Source: Lycocorax pyrrhopterus obiensis
Taxonomy: Eukaryota; Chordata; Aves; Passeriformes; Paradisaeidae
NCBI GenBank assembly: GCA_014706295.1
Contig: JACSVZ010000009.1
Location: 37,451,768-37,515,767, forward strand
Length of the DNA stretch: 64,000 bases
Reading direction: 5' to 3'
Below, piece after piece: positions 42,799 to 55,850 of the stretch. The translations under genes were made by a program, and so were the position numbers. Below the pieces are notes generated by a model. The model was not told where the DNA came from. It saw only the letters and a program-made list of their open reading frames with translations, and searched no databases. Numbering within the stretch: the stretch's first letter is position 1; every line of letters begins with the position of its first letter.

Positions 42799-45075
42799 AC
42801 GTTCCCATCACCTGGTCGGGGCCTCAGCCTTGTAAAAACATCTCTGTACATTGAAGGTCAAGCTCTGTGGAACACTGTGGGTGATTAAAAACACCTTCCA
42901 GAGCTGAGGCTGAAAGAGTTTCACTTTTTCAAAGATAATTTAATATGAAGCAATTCCTAACTATCCGAAGGACAAAGGACATTTCCTAACAAACCCCAAA
43001 GCACCTGGGCATATTTCGTAATGATTTCTCATGCTTTGTTAGCCAGAGCTTTGAACTGAGCCACATTCCAAAGGACAGGAATGCTGCACTTCCATTAATT
43101 AGTTTCCAGAGGAAGACGTTGCCATTAGCTATTGACAAGGACCCTCTTATTAACTGCCTGAGAAGGATGACTTAAGTATCCAATAAAACAATGGATTAAA
43201 CAGCAAGAGTGCATGAAGGGTATCCCGAGGATCTTTGGACCTGCAGCAAAATGAGCACAATTATTTACTGAATGAAAGGAAAGTGGAATAGGTTATTGAT
43301 TTGGATCTTAAAACTTTTAGGGGATGAACATCTCAAAGATGTCAAGTGTTATCAGAAGAGCAAATGTCCTTTTTCCACGAGCTGATCCGAGCCAGGAAAC
43401 TCCTCAGTGCGAGCTGGGCCAGGCCAAGGAGGGACCATTCCCACCCTGGGAAAGGGGGAAAATAGAAGATGGATTTTGTGCTCCCTTCTTTCAGCCAGAC
43501 CTGTTCCCATTTACAGGGAAAGCAGGGTTATCCCTTCACCTCAGACATCAGTGGGAGTTTCCCTGAGCGCAGCTTTTGGGGCACCGTTCAGCTGATCTGA
43601 ATGGACAGTATCCAGGGTCTTCCCAAAATGTGATTAAAAACGTGTGTTCCAGAGCTGTAACTAATTAGATGGCCTTTAATTATCAGGCCCTTGGAGTGGT
43701 TCATGGGTTTTTTTAATGATCCTTAAAAGCTGGAATGAGACTTCTTAAAAACGTCCCTCAGTTAAGAGGCCTCTTAACTTCTAACTCTTAACCTTCAAGG
43801 AAGTTTATTTCTACTTCTTTATTCCATAAAACCAAGCCCTGGTAAGGCACAACTGATCAGAAGTTCGTGTTCTCTTCTACTTGTTTCTGGAACCAAAGGA
43901 AGAGTAAAATGGCTCAAAATTTCCACTTCTCAGAAAAAGGGAAGTTAAAAAGCAAGGTTTCTTTTCAATCAGCTGCTGGTGGTGCTGCAGAAGGGCATCA
44001 AGACCCATCATATCAGGTAAATAACCACCAATCTAAAGTTTTCTTGTCTCAGAAATTGCTGCTTTTAACTCCAGTCGCACAATGTGGTTTTTGTTTGAAA
44101 TCAGAGAGAACTCTTCCCTCAGCCCTGCAGACAATTGCACCTATTCAACTTCCCAGAGTTCAGAAACACGGGGGTGTTTGGAATCTTTTCTAGAGCATCT
44201 CCTCAGCAGAGTGTGAGAAGCACAGTCTGATCTCCAAACAAACCCAGCTAAATTTACTCTGCTCCCACCCACCCTGGCGAGGACTCTTGCCACAGTTCCC
44301 TGCTCACACGTCTGGGTCAGGGCTTAAATGCTCCATGAAAATTGGATTGCCATTCCACAAAGGCTCCCAAAGACATTTGGAGATTTATTTCTCCCCTCAA
44401 TCTCACTGCACTGCTTTTCCCAACTGCTCCACAGCTCTGGCTCCTGCTGCCAGGAGGAGACCTTGCTTGTTTTCTGCATCACTGAAGCTAAAATGTTTTG
44501 CTTAAACCCAAAAATTCCAGCCCCAAAATAGTGGTGCAAGGGCTCTGCCTGTGGGGAAGCCTCAGCCAGTGCCACCAAGCAGAGCACTGAATAATCATTG
44601 GAAGTTTTTAAGCTCCATCAGAGCGGATTTGACTTTTTCCTCCTGTTCTGATTGGGACATCACCCCACAGTAGCAATTGTCTGCTGATTTCCAACCTCAG
44701 CGTTGGTTTTCATCTGCTCTGAGAGTTGTTCAGCTTCTCCCTCGGGATGAGTGATCACTGCTACCTCTCCAGCCAGCAATCACATCCCTCTCCAGCCTTC
44801 ATTCCGTCGGAGCAGGCAGGGCACACGCCTCTCCTCTCTCTCGCTACGATTGTTTCTCCACTCATTGGTCGTTTGGGCAGCTGTTCATTGCCAGATGGGG
44901 AGGTTTGTTACCCCAGTGTTTGAGGAGGAGGAGTAGCACTTCTCAGTAGTCTCAGCAGGACGTGGCTGTTTCTCTCCTAAACACCTTCAGATCATCTGAG
45001 ACATACTTGGAGTTTGTGCTCCTGTCGGAATCAACTAAAGTGTGCAGCTGTTTGTTAGTTGTTTCCAGTCAATCA

Positions 45076-45103
45076 GATTTGATTTGATTTGATTTGATTT
45101 GAT
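45076..45103 (+). repeat. (GATTT)n pentanucleotide microsatellite
   Basis: Five perfect gattt units followed by 'gat'. Confidence 0.97.
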
Positions 45104-45610
45104 GATTTTCACAATGTTTACACTAAGAACTAGAATTAGTATGTGGCACTGGATTTCAAAATCAAAAACAGTGATATAAAAGAGATGAAGATAAAATTAA
45201 CGTTGCTGTACAAGAAGACACATAAGGTAGAGCTTGTGCCACACGGTTTGTGCCCTCATGCCCGTGATGGAGGAGTGGCTGGATGGGGATTGACTTCCTT
45301 GTGCCATTCATATTGCCAGTGCTGGCAGTGTCAGATTGGTGATGTGTCAGATTCCTGCTCCCTGCAGGAATGTGCCCCTCACTGAGGGTGTGGCTTTGCC
45401 CATGGAAGTCAGAGAAATGTATTTGCAGGCAGAACTCCTCCGAACAGCAGCTCCAGCTGCTTCCTAAACAGCCTGTGTGGGATGGTCCGTTTTGTCCTGG
45501 AATAACACGGCACGTGTATTTCCTCACTCACATTTCCCATCTTTTGAAGGCTTTGAGTGTCTTTTTGTTCTGAAAGCATCTTTTCCACAGCACAGAGCCC
45601 TGATCCATGA

Positions 45611-45748
45611 CTTGGAGAAGCTGTGGCTGCCCCTGGATGCCTGGAAGTGTCCAAGGCCAGGTTGGACAGGGCTTGGAGCACCCTGGGATAGTGGGAGGTG
45701 TCCCTGCCATGGCAGGGGGTGGAATGGGATGGATTTAAGGTGCCTGAA
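45611..45748 (+). mobile_element. CR1 LINE 3'-end fragment, sense, short
   Basis: Starts at 'ttggagaagctgtggctgcc' and runs through 'gtccaaggccaggttggaca' and 'ccctgccatggcagggggtg' to 'gatggatttaaggtgcc', where it decays. Confidence 0.9.
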
Positions 45749-45844
45749 GTAGGAATTTCTCATTGTGTTTGAATGTTTCGTACTTGCCTGTTCTGGTTCA
45801 TCTGGCTCCCAGCTAAAGGTTACACTCAACTTGTGCAAGGAAGA

Positions 45845-45955
45845 ATCACAGAATCCCAGGATCACTGAGGTTGGAAAAGACCTCCAAGATCATCAAGTCC
45901 AACCTGTGACTGATCCCCGCCTTGCCAGCTAACAAGATGACCCCGTGTTGTTTTC
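45845..45955 (-). mobile_element. CR1 LINE 3'-end fragment, antisense
   Basis: Opens with 'aatcacagaatcccaggatc', then 'ggttggaaaagacctccaag' and 'atcatcaagtccaacc'. This is the classic reverse-complement start of a CR1 3' terminus. It faces the sense CR1 fragment ending only about 100 bp upstream and belongs to a different CR1 subtype. Confidence 0.9.
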
Positions 45956-48900
45956 CATTTCTCCTCTTTGTTTGCTTGTTAATTCACAGATAAATCCTCT
46001 TTATAGTGGGAGATCCTAAAAATCTTCAGTTACAGGGGTTTATAAACTGTTGGAGAAGAGTAGGACGTCGTAAGGCGGTAGGATTTACAAATCCACAGAG
46101 GATTTTCTGGTCAATAAAAGAAATAAAAGTACAAAATAATCTGGTTTTTTCATCTTCTGGCGTGTAAATGTTGCCATTCTGAATATCATATTAAAATATT
46201 GCCTAAATCCTTGTTTTAATTTCCAGAGAACTTCACAACTGGCAGCAACTTGCAAAACATTGCAGAATATTCTGGAAAAAAATGAAAGTCTGTCAAAGCT
46301 TCATCTTCCTCTAGGATGGGACTGGGCAGACTATTCCGTAACAGACTGAGTTGTGTTTTCTTTGAGCAAGTAATTGCCTTCATGTCTCATAATATGAACC
46401 ACTACAAATTATGTTCCTCCCCTGGATCCAGAGGCAGCTCCCATTTATATCCCAATAAGCTCCTAATATTGAAGAAATGTGTTGGGTTTCACATCTTGCA
46501 TGGCAGTTGCAGCTCTCTCAATCATTGTTATTAAGGAATATTTGCACACGTTGCCATCTCTGCCAGTTTAGACAATTTTTTTTGCAATTTTGCAAAACTA
46601 TTTCCCTCCCTGGGTCTCTGCACACATCAGAACAACTCCACTTATTGAGCTCAGCAAGTGGCACTTTTGGACTGCCTATTTCTTCTCAGTAAATCAGCCT
46701 AGGCAGGAGTTTCACAGAAAATTAGGGGCTTTGTTTTAAGAAAATTCATTGTTCCCGTAGCCCTGCTCTCTTTTATTTCAGACAAACAGACGTTCCCTGG
46801 TTTGTTGGGATCGATGAGTGAGGGTATATATTGGGAAGTAGTGTGGGTTTGAAGTGGGATTTGCTTTGATATTTCTGTGCAAATCCATGTGATGGCTCAC
46901 TGACTCATACAGCTGAAAATAGGTGGTGATATCAAGCACAGAATTCTTTACAGATTTTTTTCCCCCTTTTCTTGCTTAGCTAGCTGCTCTTCCAAAAAAT
47001 TCAGGTCATTATTCAAATCTGTGCTTAGATTAAAACTCCAGATAGCATCACTCTTACTCATTGATGAATCACACTGGAGCAAATTTTGGTCCTACTGAAC
47101 TCACTCTGTGTTGCCTTAGTCATAAGTTTGTTTGGCAAATCACATGTCATGCTTGAATTAAGCACTTGCTTAAATAAGATACTTTTAAAATACATTCAGG
47201 AAAGTTTGCACATCAGATTTATATAGATAAGATTTATATTGCAAACTTGTCAAAGCAAAACTAGAGAATGAGAAATTCTCTTAATTCTGAGTTAAAACAT
47301 GGATTTATGTTGTCAGCAATAGACCTAAAGAAATTGCTGGACATACATGAAATTAAACTTGTTTTCTCAAGTCTGTTTCTAAATGAATTTTAAATATTGG
47401 GAGGCTTTGGAGTAGCAAACTTGCCCTGGATGTAGTGATGCCACCACCACCCCCACGGCTCAGTGTCACCACAGCCTCTGCTCTGCCACTGCTGACACCA
47501 ACTTGACCTTTCCCAAAGAATTTTTTATGTTGCTTGATTCCTATGCCAATATCAAATGTGCACTGAATCTTTTCAACTGATGCCATATGGCTCTTTACAT
47601 TAACGAGGCCAATTTTCCCTGAATGGGGATAACAGGAATTTACCTGAAATTATAATTTAAAAGCTAAACACAAAACAGGCAATGTAAATAAAACCGTTTC
47701 CAAAAATAGAACAAAACAGCTGTGAAATTATATCGAAAGGAAGGGCAGGAACTGAGGTGGGGATGGTTATAATAAATTATAGATTATCAATCACATGGCA
47801 GATGGAAACAGAGTTTGGTTGGATGCATCCATAGCTCCAGCTCCTCCCTGCCTCGTGCAGGAACATCACAGTGAAATGAACCCTGTAAGCACTGACACAT
47901 TACAGCTATGGCTAAAAGAGGAAAAAAATGGAATTTAATATATTCCAAGCATGCCCTGCATGATGATGTGTCCATGGGAATAAGCCAAATGCAGAAATGA
48001 GATTGGCAAATTGCAGCCAAACCACAGCAGGATCCATGGGGAAAATGATCATCCAATCTCCTGATGCCACAGCAGACAACGGCTCCACTCCCACCCCGAG
48101 CTGGGGAGAAGGAAAAGCTCTGGTGGTGCTGCTTGAACACCACCAAGTCTCTCCCACAGCCAAACGGAGACCTGAGAGCTGCTCCTCAGGAAATTAATAA
48201 CTCCATGCTGTGCCAAGACCTACAGCTCCTTGTTGTGGTTGTCCTGTCATGGGGAGAACCTGTTCCCTTTCCAGCTGGTAATGGAGCAGAACAAAACCTG
48301 TTATTAAAGAGGTGCCAGCAGGAAAGGAAAGCTGGGCCTGGAACCATAACTTCCCAAGTTAGAATATTTTAATGTGTCCCAGGTGACCTGAGGTCACTGT
48401 TTGCTTAAGCTTGGTACCTTACAAATGGAGTTTGGATAATCCAGACAGGTTGGGATTACAGCTCCTTGCAGCTTTATGGATCATTTTCCTCGAAAGGATT
48501 AACCTGTGACTTCAGGAAAAGCTCACAAAATATCTGTGTGTTTAAAAGAGAGAGACAATTGTGCAAAGAAATTAATTAACAACCAACCACTGAATACTTG
48601 GGGGAAAATGGGAATGGATTAATTTGGGCTCCTTGAAAACCTATCTATTGCACTGGCATTTTTTTTCAATTGAAGAGTGAAACCCTGATGCAATTTTCCT
48701 ATTATAGAATGGCATTATTTTCCACTCCTTTATTTCTCCTTTGTTTCCAAGAATGATTAATTAGTGACACAACTCAGGTGCCTGTAGAAACATTACCAAA
48801 CTCAGCCATTCTTTTGTTTTAGAAGATTTTTTTCCTATACCTGGAGTAGCCAGAAGCAACAATGTCCTTTTTTTAATCTCATAGGATTATTTAGGATTTC

Positions 48901-49142
48901 AGGGTTAGAAATTCCCATCACACCTGTGACATTCCCTGGTTTTCCTACGGGATGTCTGTGCAGGCTCCACAGAACTGGTCCCACATGGTTTGGGCACCTC
49001 TTCAGCTCTCTGAAGTTTTCAGCTGCTCCTGCTCCTCTCTTCATTGGCTCTCCCATAAATCCTGCCTCTTCCCAAGGACCTGGGCTTCTGGAAGCTGGGT
49101 GTTTGCAGTGCCCTGAGAGCTACAAATATTCCACAAATATTC

Positions 49143-49384
49143 CAGAATCACGGAATCTATTTGATTGGAAACGACCTCTGAGTCCAACTTATGAGTGACC
49201 ACCACCTTGTCAACTGTCACATCCAGTCCTTTCCTTAACACCTCCAGGAATGGGGACTCCAAACCTCCCCGGGCAGCCCCTTCCAACGTCTCATCATTCC
49301 TTCTGTGAAGAAATTCCTCCTAATGTCCAGCTAAACCTCCCCTGGCACAGCTTAATTCTGTGTCCTCTCATCCTGTCACTACCT
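49143..49384 (-). mobile_element. CR1 LINE 3'-end fragment, antisense
   Basis: Begins with 'agaatcacggaatctatttg', then 'ggaaacgacctctgagtcca', and contains 'caccaccttgtcaactg', 'cctccaggaatggggactcc', 'gcccc' with 'ttccaa', and 'gaagaaattcctcctaatgt'. These are consecutive CR1 3' blocks read backwards. Confidence 0.92.
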
Positions 49385-49628
49385 CAAGTAATCCATGATT
49401 TTAATTTTCAAGCTTCCAAGGCTCACATGCAAAAACCATGGCTTGAAGGAATGGCCATTCCCTCACTTTCAGCAGTGCCCTCTTGCCCTGTCTGCTCTAT
49501 CCTGTGCCCACAATTCAGTTCCCACTTTTCACTCTTTTCTTCCTTTTTTTTCTTAGTGAAGTTCAGAGGAATTTTATGAGCAGTCCTGCTCTATTCATGC
49601 TCTGGTCTGGGACATGAGTACCACACAA

Positions 49629-49770
49629 TTCCAGGGATCCAGGGGCAGCCACAGCTTCTCTGGGCAACCTCTGCCAGGGCCTCACAGGGAAGAATTCCTT
49701 CCCAATATCCCACCCAGCCCTGCCCTCTGGCAGTGGGAAGCCATTCCCTGTGTCCTATCACTCCAGGCTT
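49629..49770 (-). mobile_element. CR1 LINE fragment, antisense
   Basis: The reverse complement contains 'gggatattgggaaggaattc', 'agaagctgtggctgcccctg' and an upstream 'tgataggacacagggaatgg' block. The 3' tail is missing, and about 240 bp separates it from the other antisense fragment. Confidence 0.88.
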
Positions 49771-51003
49771 TTGTCCAAAGCCCTTCTCCAGCTTCCAAAA
49801 TAAACTCACTTCTCCCCTTTCCACAGAGTTTGTGAACCAAAAGCACGAGAGTGAAGTAGCTGGATGTGCCAAGGGGCAGACCTCCCTGCTCTTTTCAGGG
49901 AGCATTGGGGAAACTTTAGTCTTTATTTGAGAAGAAATCCCTGAGCTGAGCATGGCTCCCACTGTTCCTGAGGAAGCAGGAGCTGCTGTAAAGGTGCGAT
50001 GCTCCTGGAGCAGCTCTTCCAGAGCATTTGTGTATTTATGAAGATCTGGTTGGACATGGAGCAGCAGATCTCAATGAACAGGGCTGAATAGCAATTTGGA
50101 AGTGGGAATACTGCATCAGCTTTGCTGTGACTGACGTCTGCATAGTAAAAGTGCCTTTTTTTACACTATTTTCTTCAAAAACCCTTTGACAAGGAAGTAC
50201 AGGAATGTGAAGCTTGAATACATCTTTAAATCTGCATGTTGATTGCATAACTCCCCACGACAGCTCAAAACTTCCTTTTGTTATTACAAATGTGTGCACA
50301 GAGTACTGCAAACATTGTCCCTACTCCTCATTGTCAATGAAACACTTTCATTTTCCTTTTGACTCTTCTTGCAGCCCAGCAAATATTTTGGTTTCTTGAT
50401 GCACAGCAACGTTGCTGAGAGACTCTGGTTTTGCTGTGATGGCTTTCAGCCCCATTTTGCAGGAAAAGGGGGGAAGTACAGAGCACACGATGACACTGCT
50501 CCCATACAAGTGACAAGAAGCTTCCCTCTGATTTGCATCACAGTCAGATAAAAGGAAAATCTTCCTTTCTAAGGAAACATCTCCTGACTCCAATAGGCAC
50601 CAGCCATTTGGGACAGGGAAAGGCTTTGAGGAGCTGTTTCTGCACAGAGGGCATGAGCAGGAAATGATTCTCATAATGGTTCTACACCAGCTGGGGACAA
50701 GCACTCGGGAGATTTTTTGGGGTTTTAAGGGTTTTCCTTGCATAGAGTCATTAAACATTCCCACTCCAGTGGGTGCTGCCACTCCACATCAGCACAAAGC
50801 AGTGGCATCAACCTCAGAGCAAGGTGGGCAGGGAAAATGTTGCCATTATTAATCAGTAAGAAAAATTGTTATATCCAGGCCATTAATCCAGAAGACAGCA
50901 ATTGTCAAGAGGGGTTGTTGGGGTTTTTAAGGTAAGCTTTTAGGTGGCTTTTGTTTTCATAAAAGGTGCATTTGGTGTATTTCCTAATTTCTTGCTTTTA
51001 TCT

Positions 51004-51104
51004 AGTGGAAGGTGTTCCAGCCCATGGAATGAGGTTAGAATTAGATGACCTTTAAGGTCCCTTCCAACCCAAACCATTCTGGGATTCTGTGATTTTATGA
51101 TCTT
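51004..51104 (+). mobile_element. CR1 LINE 3'-terminus, sense, very short
   Basis: Only the last ~100 bp of CR1 remain: 'tagtggaaggtgttcc', 'gatgacctttaaggtccctt', 'ccaacccaaaccattctggg' and the octamer tail 'attctgtgattttatgatc'. Confidence 0.88.
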
Positions 51105-54100
51105 ACAGTTGCCTGAGAATTTCTTTTTAGAAAGCAGCCCCACTTGTACCCTTGTGCTGAAATCCAGCAGAACTACAGAGCTTTGAGGAGGAAAGGGAGC
51201 ATCTCTTACTTCCAGGACAGAGTTTTCCAGAGTGTCCTTTTTGGCAAGTCCTTCGCTCTGCCTTCTGAAATCTGAATAAAAATAAACACAGTTTTCAATG
51301 CTCCATGAGCCTTACTTTATTGATATTTTAATATGCAGGATGGGAGACGCTTTAATTTTTTCACACAAGCTGGGGAGCTCCCAGTGCCTCAAAACACATT
51401 GATTAAAAAAAAAACCCCTAAAATTATCTTGTGTTTGCCTCCTGAGATTTTGGGATAAATTTGTTTACAATTGAAAACTTGGTTTTCATGAGTTTTTCTG
51501 CTATTTTTTTTCTAAATAACAGTTGAGTAAATCTCTCTACTCTTATTTTCCAAAGTGAGAGGGCATAAATACCATCCTTATCACGTACTGATTTTAGCAC
51601 TACTTTTCTAGTTCCAGATATAATCATTATTTTCTTCACTGGTCACTGCATTGTAAAGTTACCTTTTTCCTGGTGGTAAAATCCCAGATTTCTGTGGTTT
51701 TGAGCTGCACTCATGCAGGTATCCAATGGCTTTACTTGATAATTCCAAACCAAATTCATCTGTTTCATATCTGCATTATTGTTAACTCACTGGTTGAATT
51801 GGGTTGTGAAAGAGCCCAGGCACAGTCAAGAGTAGATTTATCTTTTGAGTCAGAATCCAAGATTTTATGCCACAGGAAACAGCTGCAGCAGGTTCCTTTA
51901 AAGAGCTCCCGATGTCTGTGGTAACCTCCACACACAAAGCACAATTCCCTTTCATTTTAAACCTTTTTCTTGACACAAATAGTTTTGATGTAAAACTCTC
52001 AAATCAGGAGCTTCCTGCTGCTTTTCATCATTGTCCCTTCCTGCTGTAATTTGGGGAATCTGCTATTTTCATAGCTGCCCTTTTATTTCGTTTTATTCAG
52101 CGTTGGGCTCGAGATTTTAACTCCATTTTCAACTTTTACAATTTTCATGCAGAGCTTTAAATCTCCCAGGAAGCTACTCCATACTAGATTTCAGGGTTTG
52201 GCTGGTAGGTTTTGGTGACCTTAGAGGGGAAAATGCGCAGGCTGCCAGTTCCCTAAACCCTTGGAATAATTGGAAATAGAAATGGTTGGGAATGATACAT
52301 TAACTCTGAACATTAGGCACTAAGCATGCTTACTGGCTACTTTGATCAAGCTCTTTTTTCCTGACAAAACCCCCTTTGAAATGAATAGGACAGAGGTTCC
52401 TTTCACTTCAATCGGAGTTCTCAGACACAGGGAGAAAGAAGGACTTCATAACCTTTAAAAAGACTCCCCTCGTCCATTCATGGATCTCCTGGAAAGCTCA
52501 GTACTTTCCCTTGTGCTGAAGTTACTAAGCCAGCCCGCTGGATGCTTTCAGGCTTCCTTCTAGTGAAGATTTGCTTAAACATGAGCTCAAACCCCTCTGT
52601 AATGAGCTGGAATCCGGGATGTACAACAACAGCAGCAGCGACACCGGGAATATTTGGTGGCGTGGATTGTCAGCATCGCTTTCCTGCTTGCACCTTCTGA
52701 GCCTGTGCCTGGCATGTAGCAGAAGGTGATTCCTCTGTACACTTCATATTTTGATTATTTTTGTGTACTTACACTCAAGTCATCAGCACCCTAAAAATTC
52801 CAGTTCTCTTTTAACACCCTACAGTGAATGAAGGTTTGGGACACCCCACAAGGCTGGACAGCACCGTGCCTTGGCAGGGGCCATTATCACTTCTGGAAAC
52901 TCTGTTTCTACACTCACTGAGCCTTTTTTAAACTACTTTTTGTACTTAGAAGGTAACAACACAGAGAAAAGAAGTAGTACGTGTTCCTGCTGTATCACGT
53001 TGCAATAAGGTACACTGAGCTAATTATTCAAAAGTGATGCTTCTGCTTGGAGAAGATTAATGCAGTGAGATATGTCCTATTAGAAAAAAAACCCCAAACT
53101 AACAAATAAACAGGGTAAATCTGTAAAAAAAGACCTCCAAAAATATCCCAGGCTTTAGGCAGCTACGGTGAGAACAAGGATTCCTTGTGTTAAATGTCAC
53201 TATGGAGAAGCAGAACCAAGAGCAAGGATGTGATAAAGCCCCCAAGCCTATACAACTCTGACATTTCTACTGATATATATGTTTAAATAAAATCCGAGGA
53301 TTTTTGGTCTCTCCAGTGTTCAAATGTGCATATTCAATTCCATCATCTCTATGAAGTAGAGTCAGAAGTCTACTGTTGAAAAAATAATTTCGTTTGAGAC
53401 ATTGTTTCCTTGATTTGTGCATGAAAAGTAAATTATTTTGTCTACAGGTGAGTTACAGCTCATAATTTTTTACAGCTAAAATTCTTCAGAAAACCTCTAA
53501 GATTTTACAGGAGGAAGAGATCAGATTATGTGCTTAAAAGATGGATGGTTCTGGCTTAAAGCTAAACTAATGTAAGCTGAAACTTTAGTTCTGCCCATGT
53601 TCAGTTCTGTGCAATGGCTGTTTTGACTGCATAAAAACCCTCTTCTGTATCCTACAGGGCATCATTTAAAAAAAAATTACATTGCTTGGAGAAATAAAAT
53701 AATGGGATGAGTTTAGGACTAAGAGCCACCTGGAGGGTAAACATGTTTCATTTTTGTACTTTTCTCTTTTTTATTTAAGCAGTGAAAAAGAGCAGAACAT
53801 GCACACAAAGGGAAAAGGTTATTATTATCTATTGTTCAGCTGTGCTGACTGAAAGGGGGAAAAAATCTTACAGCAGTTTGAAAATGCCTCTTTCTTGCAG
53901 AAGCAGAAAGAGGAAAGTCGTGGTGTCTTTTAACTCGAGGAAGTACTTGAGGAGGAACTGCCTGTTCCAGCAGCCACCCCACCTCTCACGGGGATGTCAC
54001 CTGTGCAGCTGGGCCCCAGCACACTCCAGGTGATGGCATCCAGGTGGAAAATTCAGCTCATGCAGGATGGTGTCACAATCACTGCTTGAAAACGCCAGCC

Positions 54101-55050
54101 CTCCGCTGCTGCCAAGTCATCCTGAATCGCTTTAGGGGCACCAAACCCATTCGGGGTGTGGGAAGTTTGGCCACTCCTAAAACAGTGCTGAATTATAAAT
54201 TCTAAACGAAACCATACAAATTTTAAATATTTCCCTGTTAATTCTAATCCAAGGCAAGAATTGTCTATGTTATGAAATAAAAATATTCTAAGAGAATTAT
54301 AAATAAGTGCAGTCTAACACAGTTTTGTTCTCTGTTTCTTTTCTCATATTTTTAAAGATTCATTTGCTCACATGACTGAACACTCACCTGATGCTTTCAC
54401 AGGAGTAGTTAATATAATTTCCAGATCTCTTTCCCAGGCTAATTTGGGTCCGTGACTGATGAACACAATGTTCTTGCTGCTTCTTTTTCCCTCTTGTGTA
54501 TTCCTGTGCTTGTTTCATCTTCTTCTCTCTCTCTCTAGTTGACACAATTCTTTATTCTTCATTTTGTAAATCATGTGTTTGTCATGAACAGCAGTTGTAT
54601 TTGCTATACAAAACCACATAAATCAAAAGCACAACAGTAACTAAAAATAAAAGGCAATTCAAAGACTGAACCTGTTTTTTTCTAATTAAAAAAAAAAAAA
54701 GGAAATTAGGTACAGTTGGCACAGTGATCCAAACAGTGAAGCTTTGAGTAAGAGTTTCAGTTTATTTCAGAGGGTGACACTGACAACTCCTGTGAGAGCT
54801 CTAAGGTGGAGGTGAGAGAAGAAGCTGCCTGGTCTCAGGGTGCCAAAATAAAATGGAAGTGAGGAGATATTTGAGGTACTAAAGGTCTTTGATGAAGTGT
54901 TTTGCACACTAATGTCAACTCTTGCAGGAAACCCTGGATGGGCAGAGGACTGAGGCTTTGTTCGGGTGAGAATTTGGGATTACTAAGTTCTGAGTTGCAG
55001 GACATTGCTCTTGATGGAAAGAGCGATGAAGGAGCTTAGTAAACTGAAAC

Positions 55051-55236
55051 AAGGAGTTGCACCTCAGCATGAGGAAGAATTTTCCATGAGGGTGGCAGAG
55101 CATGGGAACAGGTTCCCAGGGAGAGCGTGGAGTCTCCAGAGTCATTCCAAACTCACCTGCTTCAGGTGACCCTGCTTGCACTGGATGGTCTCCAGAGGTC
55201 CCTTCCAACCCTAAATATTCTGTGATTCTGGGGGGG
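55051..55236 (+). mobile_element. CR1 LINE 3'-end fragment, sense, upstream of EPC2
   Basis: Contains 'agcatgaggaagaattttcc', 'gggaacaggttcccagggag' and 'tggagtctccagagtcattc', then 'ggtctccagaggtcccttcc' and 'attctgtgattctgg'. It belongs to a CR1 subtype different from most copies in MBD5 and ends about 150 bp before the G-rich minisatellite. Confidence 0.9.
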
Positions 55237-55384
55237 GAAAAACCAAATACTTGTGCAGGCACAAGTTTGTGCCTGAAGTGTTGGTTTGTGTCAACCCTCC
55301 TGATGTTTTCATGGCTGGAACACTTTAAGCCCACATTGACCAACACACGGAGGAGAGAAAACCGCTGGTTTGTCCAGAGAGCAG

Positions 55385-55850
55385 GGACATTGTGAGGACA
55401 TTGTGGGGAGACAGTGGGGACACGGTGGGGCCACTGTGGGGCCACTGTGGGGACATGGCAGGGAGACTGTGGGGACATTGTGGGGACACGGGCAACGTTA
55501 TCAGGGGACAGTGGGGACACTGTGGGGACAGATGGGGAGGCATTGGGGACACTGCGAGGACACTGTGGGGACAAAACGGGAACATTGTGGAGATACAGTG
55601 TTGACACCGCAGGGGAAACGGTGGGGACACTGTGGGGGAGACAGGGAGGGCACTATGGGGACACGGCAGGGACAATGTGGGACACAGTGGAGACACTGTG
55701 GGGGAAACGGCGGGGGCTTTGTGGGGACACTGTGAGGAGACAGTGGGGACCCAGCCGGGACACTGTGGGGACATGGTGGGGAGACTGCGGGGACATTGTA
55801 GGCACACTGCGGGCACACTGTAAGGACACTGTAGGGACACTCTGGGCACC
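55385..55850 (+). repeat. G-rich minisatellite, ~12-bp period
   Basis: Roughly 38 imperfect copies of a 12-bp unit close to 'ggggacactgtg' lie immediately upstream of the EPC2 CpG island. Variants include 'ggggagacagtg', 'ggggacattgtg' and 'ggggacacggca'. Because 12 is divisible by 3 and stops are rare in the unit, both strands show long but meaningless Gly/Thr/Trp- or Cys/Pro/Ser-rich frames. The regular G4 runs on the plus strand could form G-quadruplex. Confidence 0.95.

Larger units (their letters stand above)
39231..55383. other. MBD5-EPC2 intergenic region
   Basis: About 16 kb between the MBD5 3' UTR and the EPC2 promoter repeats. It contains six CR1 fragments, two pentanucleotide arrays and an AAAT run near 41331-41350; the rest is unique sequence. 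All open frames are short, unrecognised, or explained by CR1. Low-repeat blocks near 41860-42240 and 51950-53720 could hold conserved regulatory elements, but this cannot be shown from one sequence. No tRNA, snRNA or other RNA gene is recognised. Confidence 0.75.

Noticed and set aside
43867..44193. 108-codon plus-strand frame in the intergenic region
   Set aside because: Lys/Ser-rich with no known homology, no nearby splice sites or promoter, and a length expected by chance.
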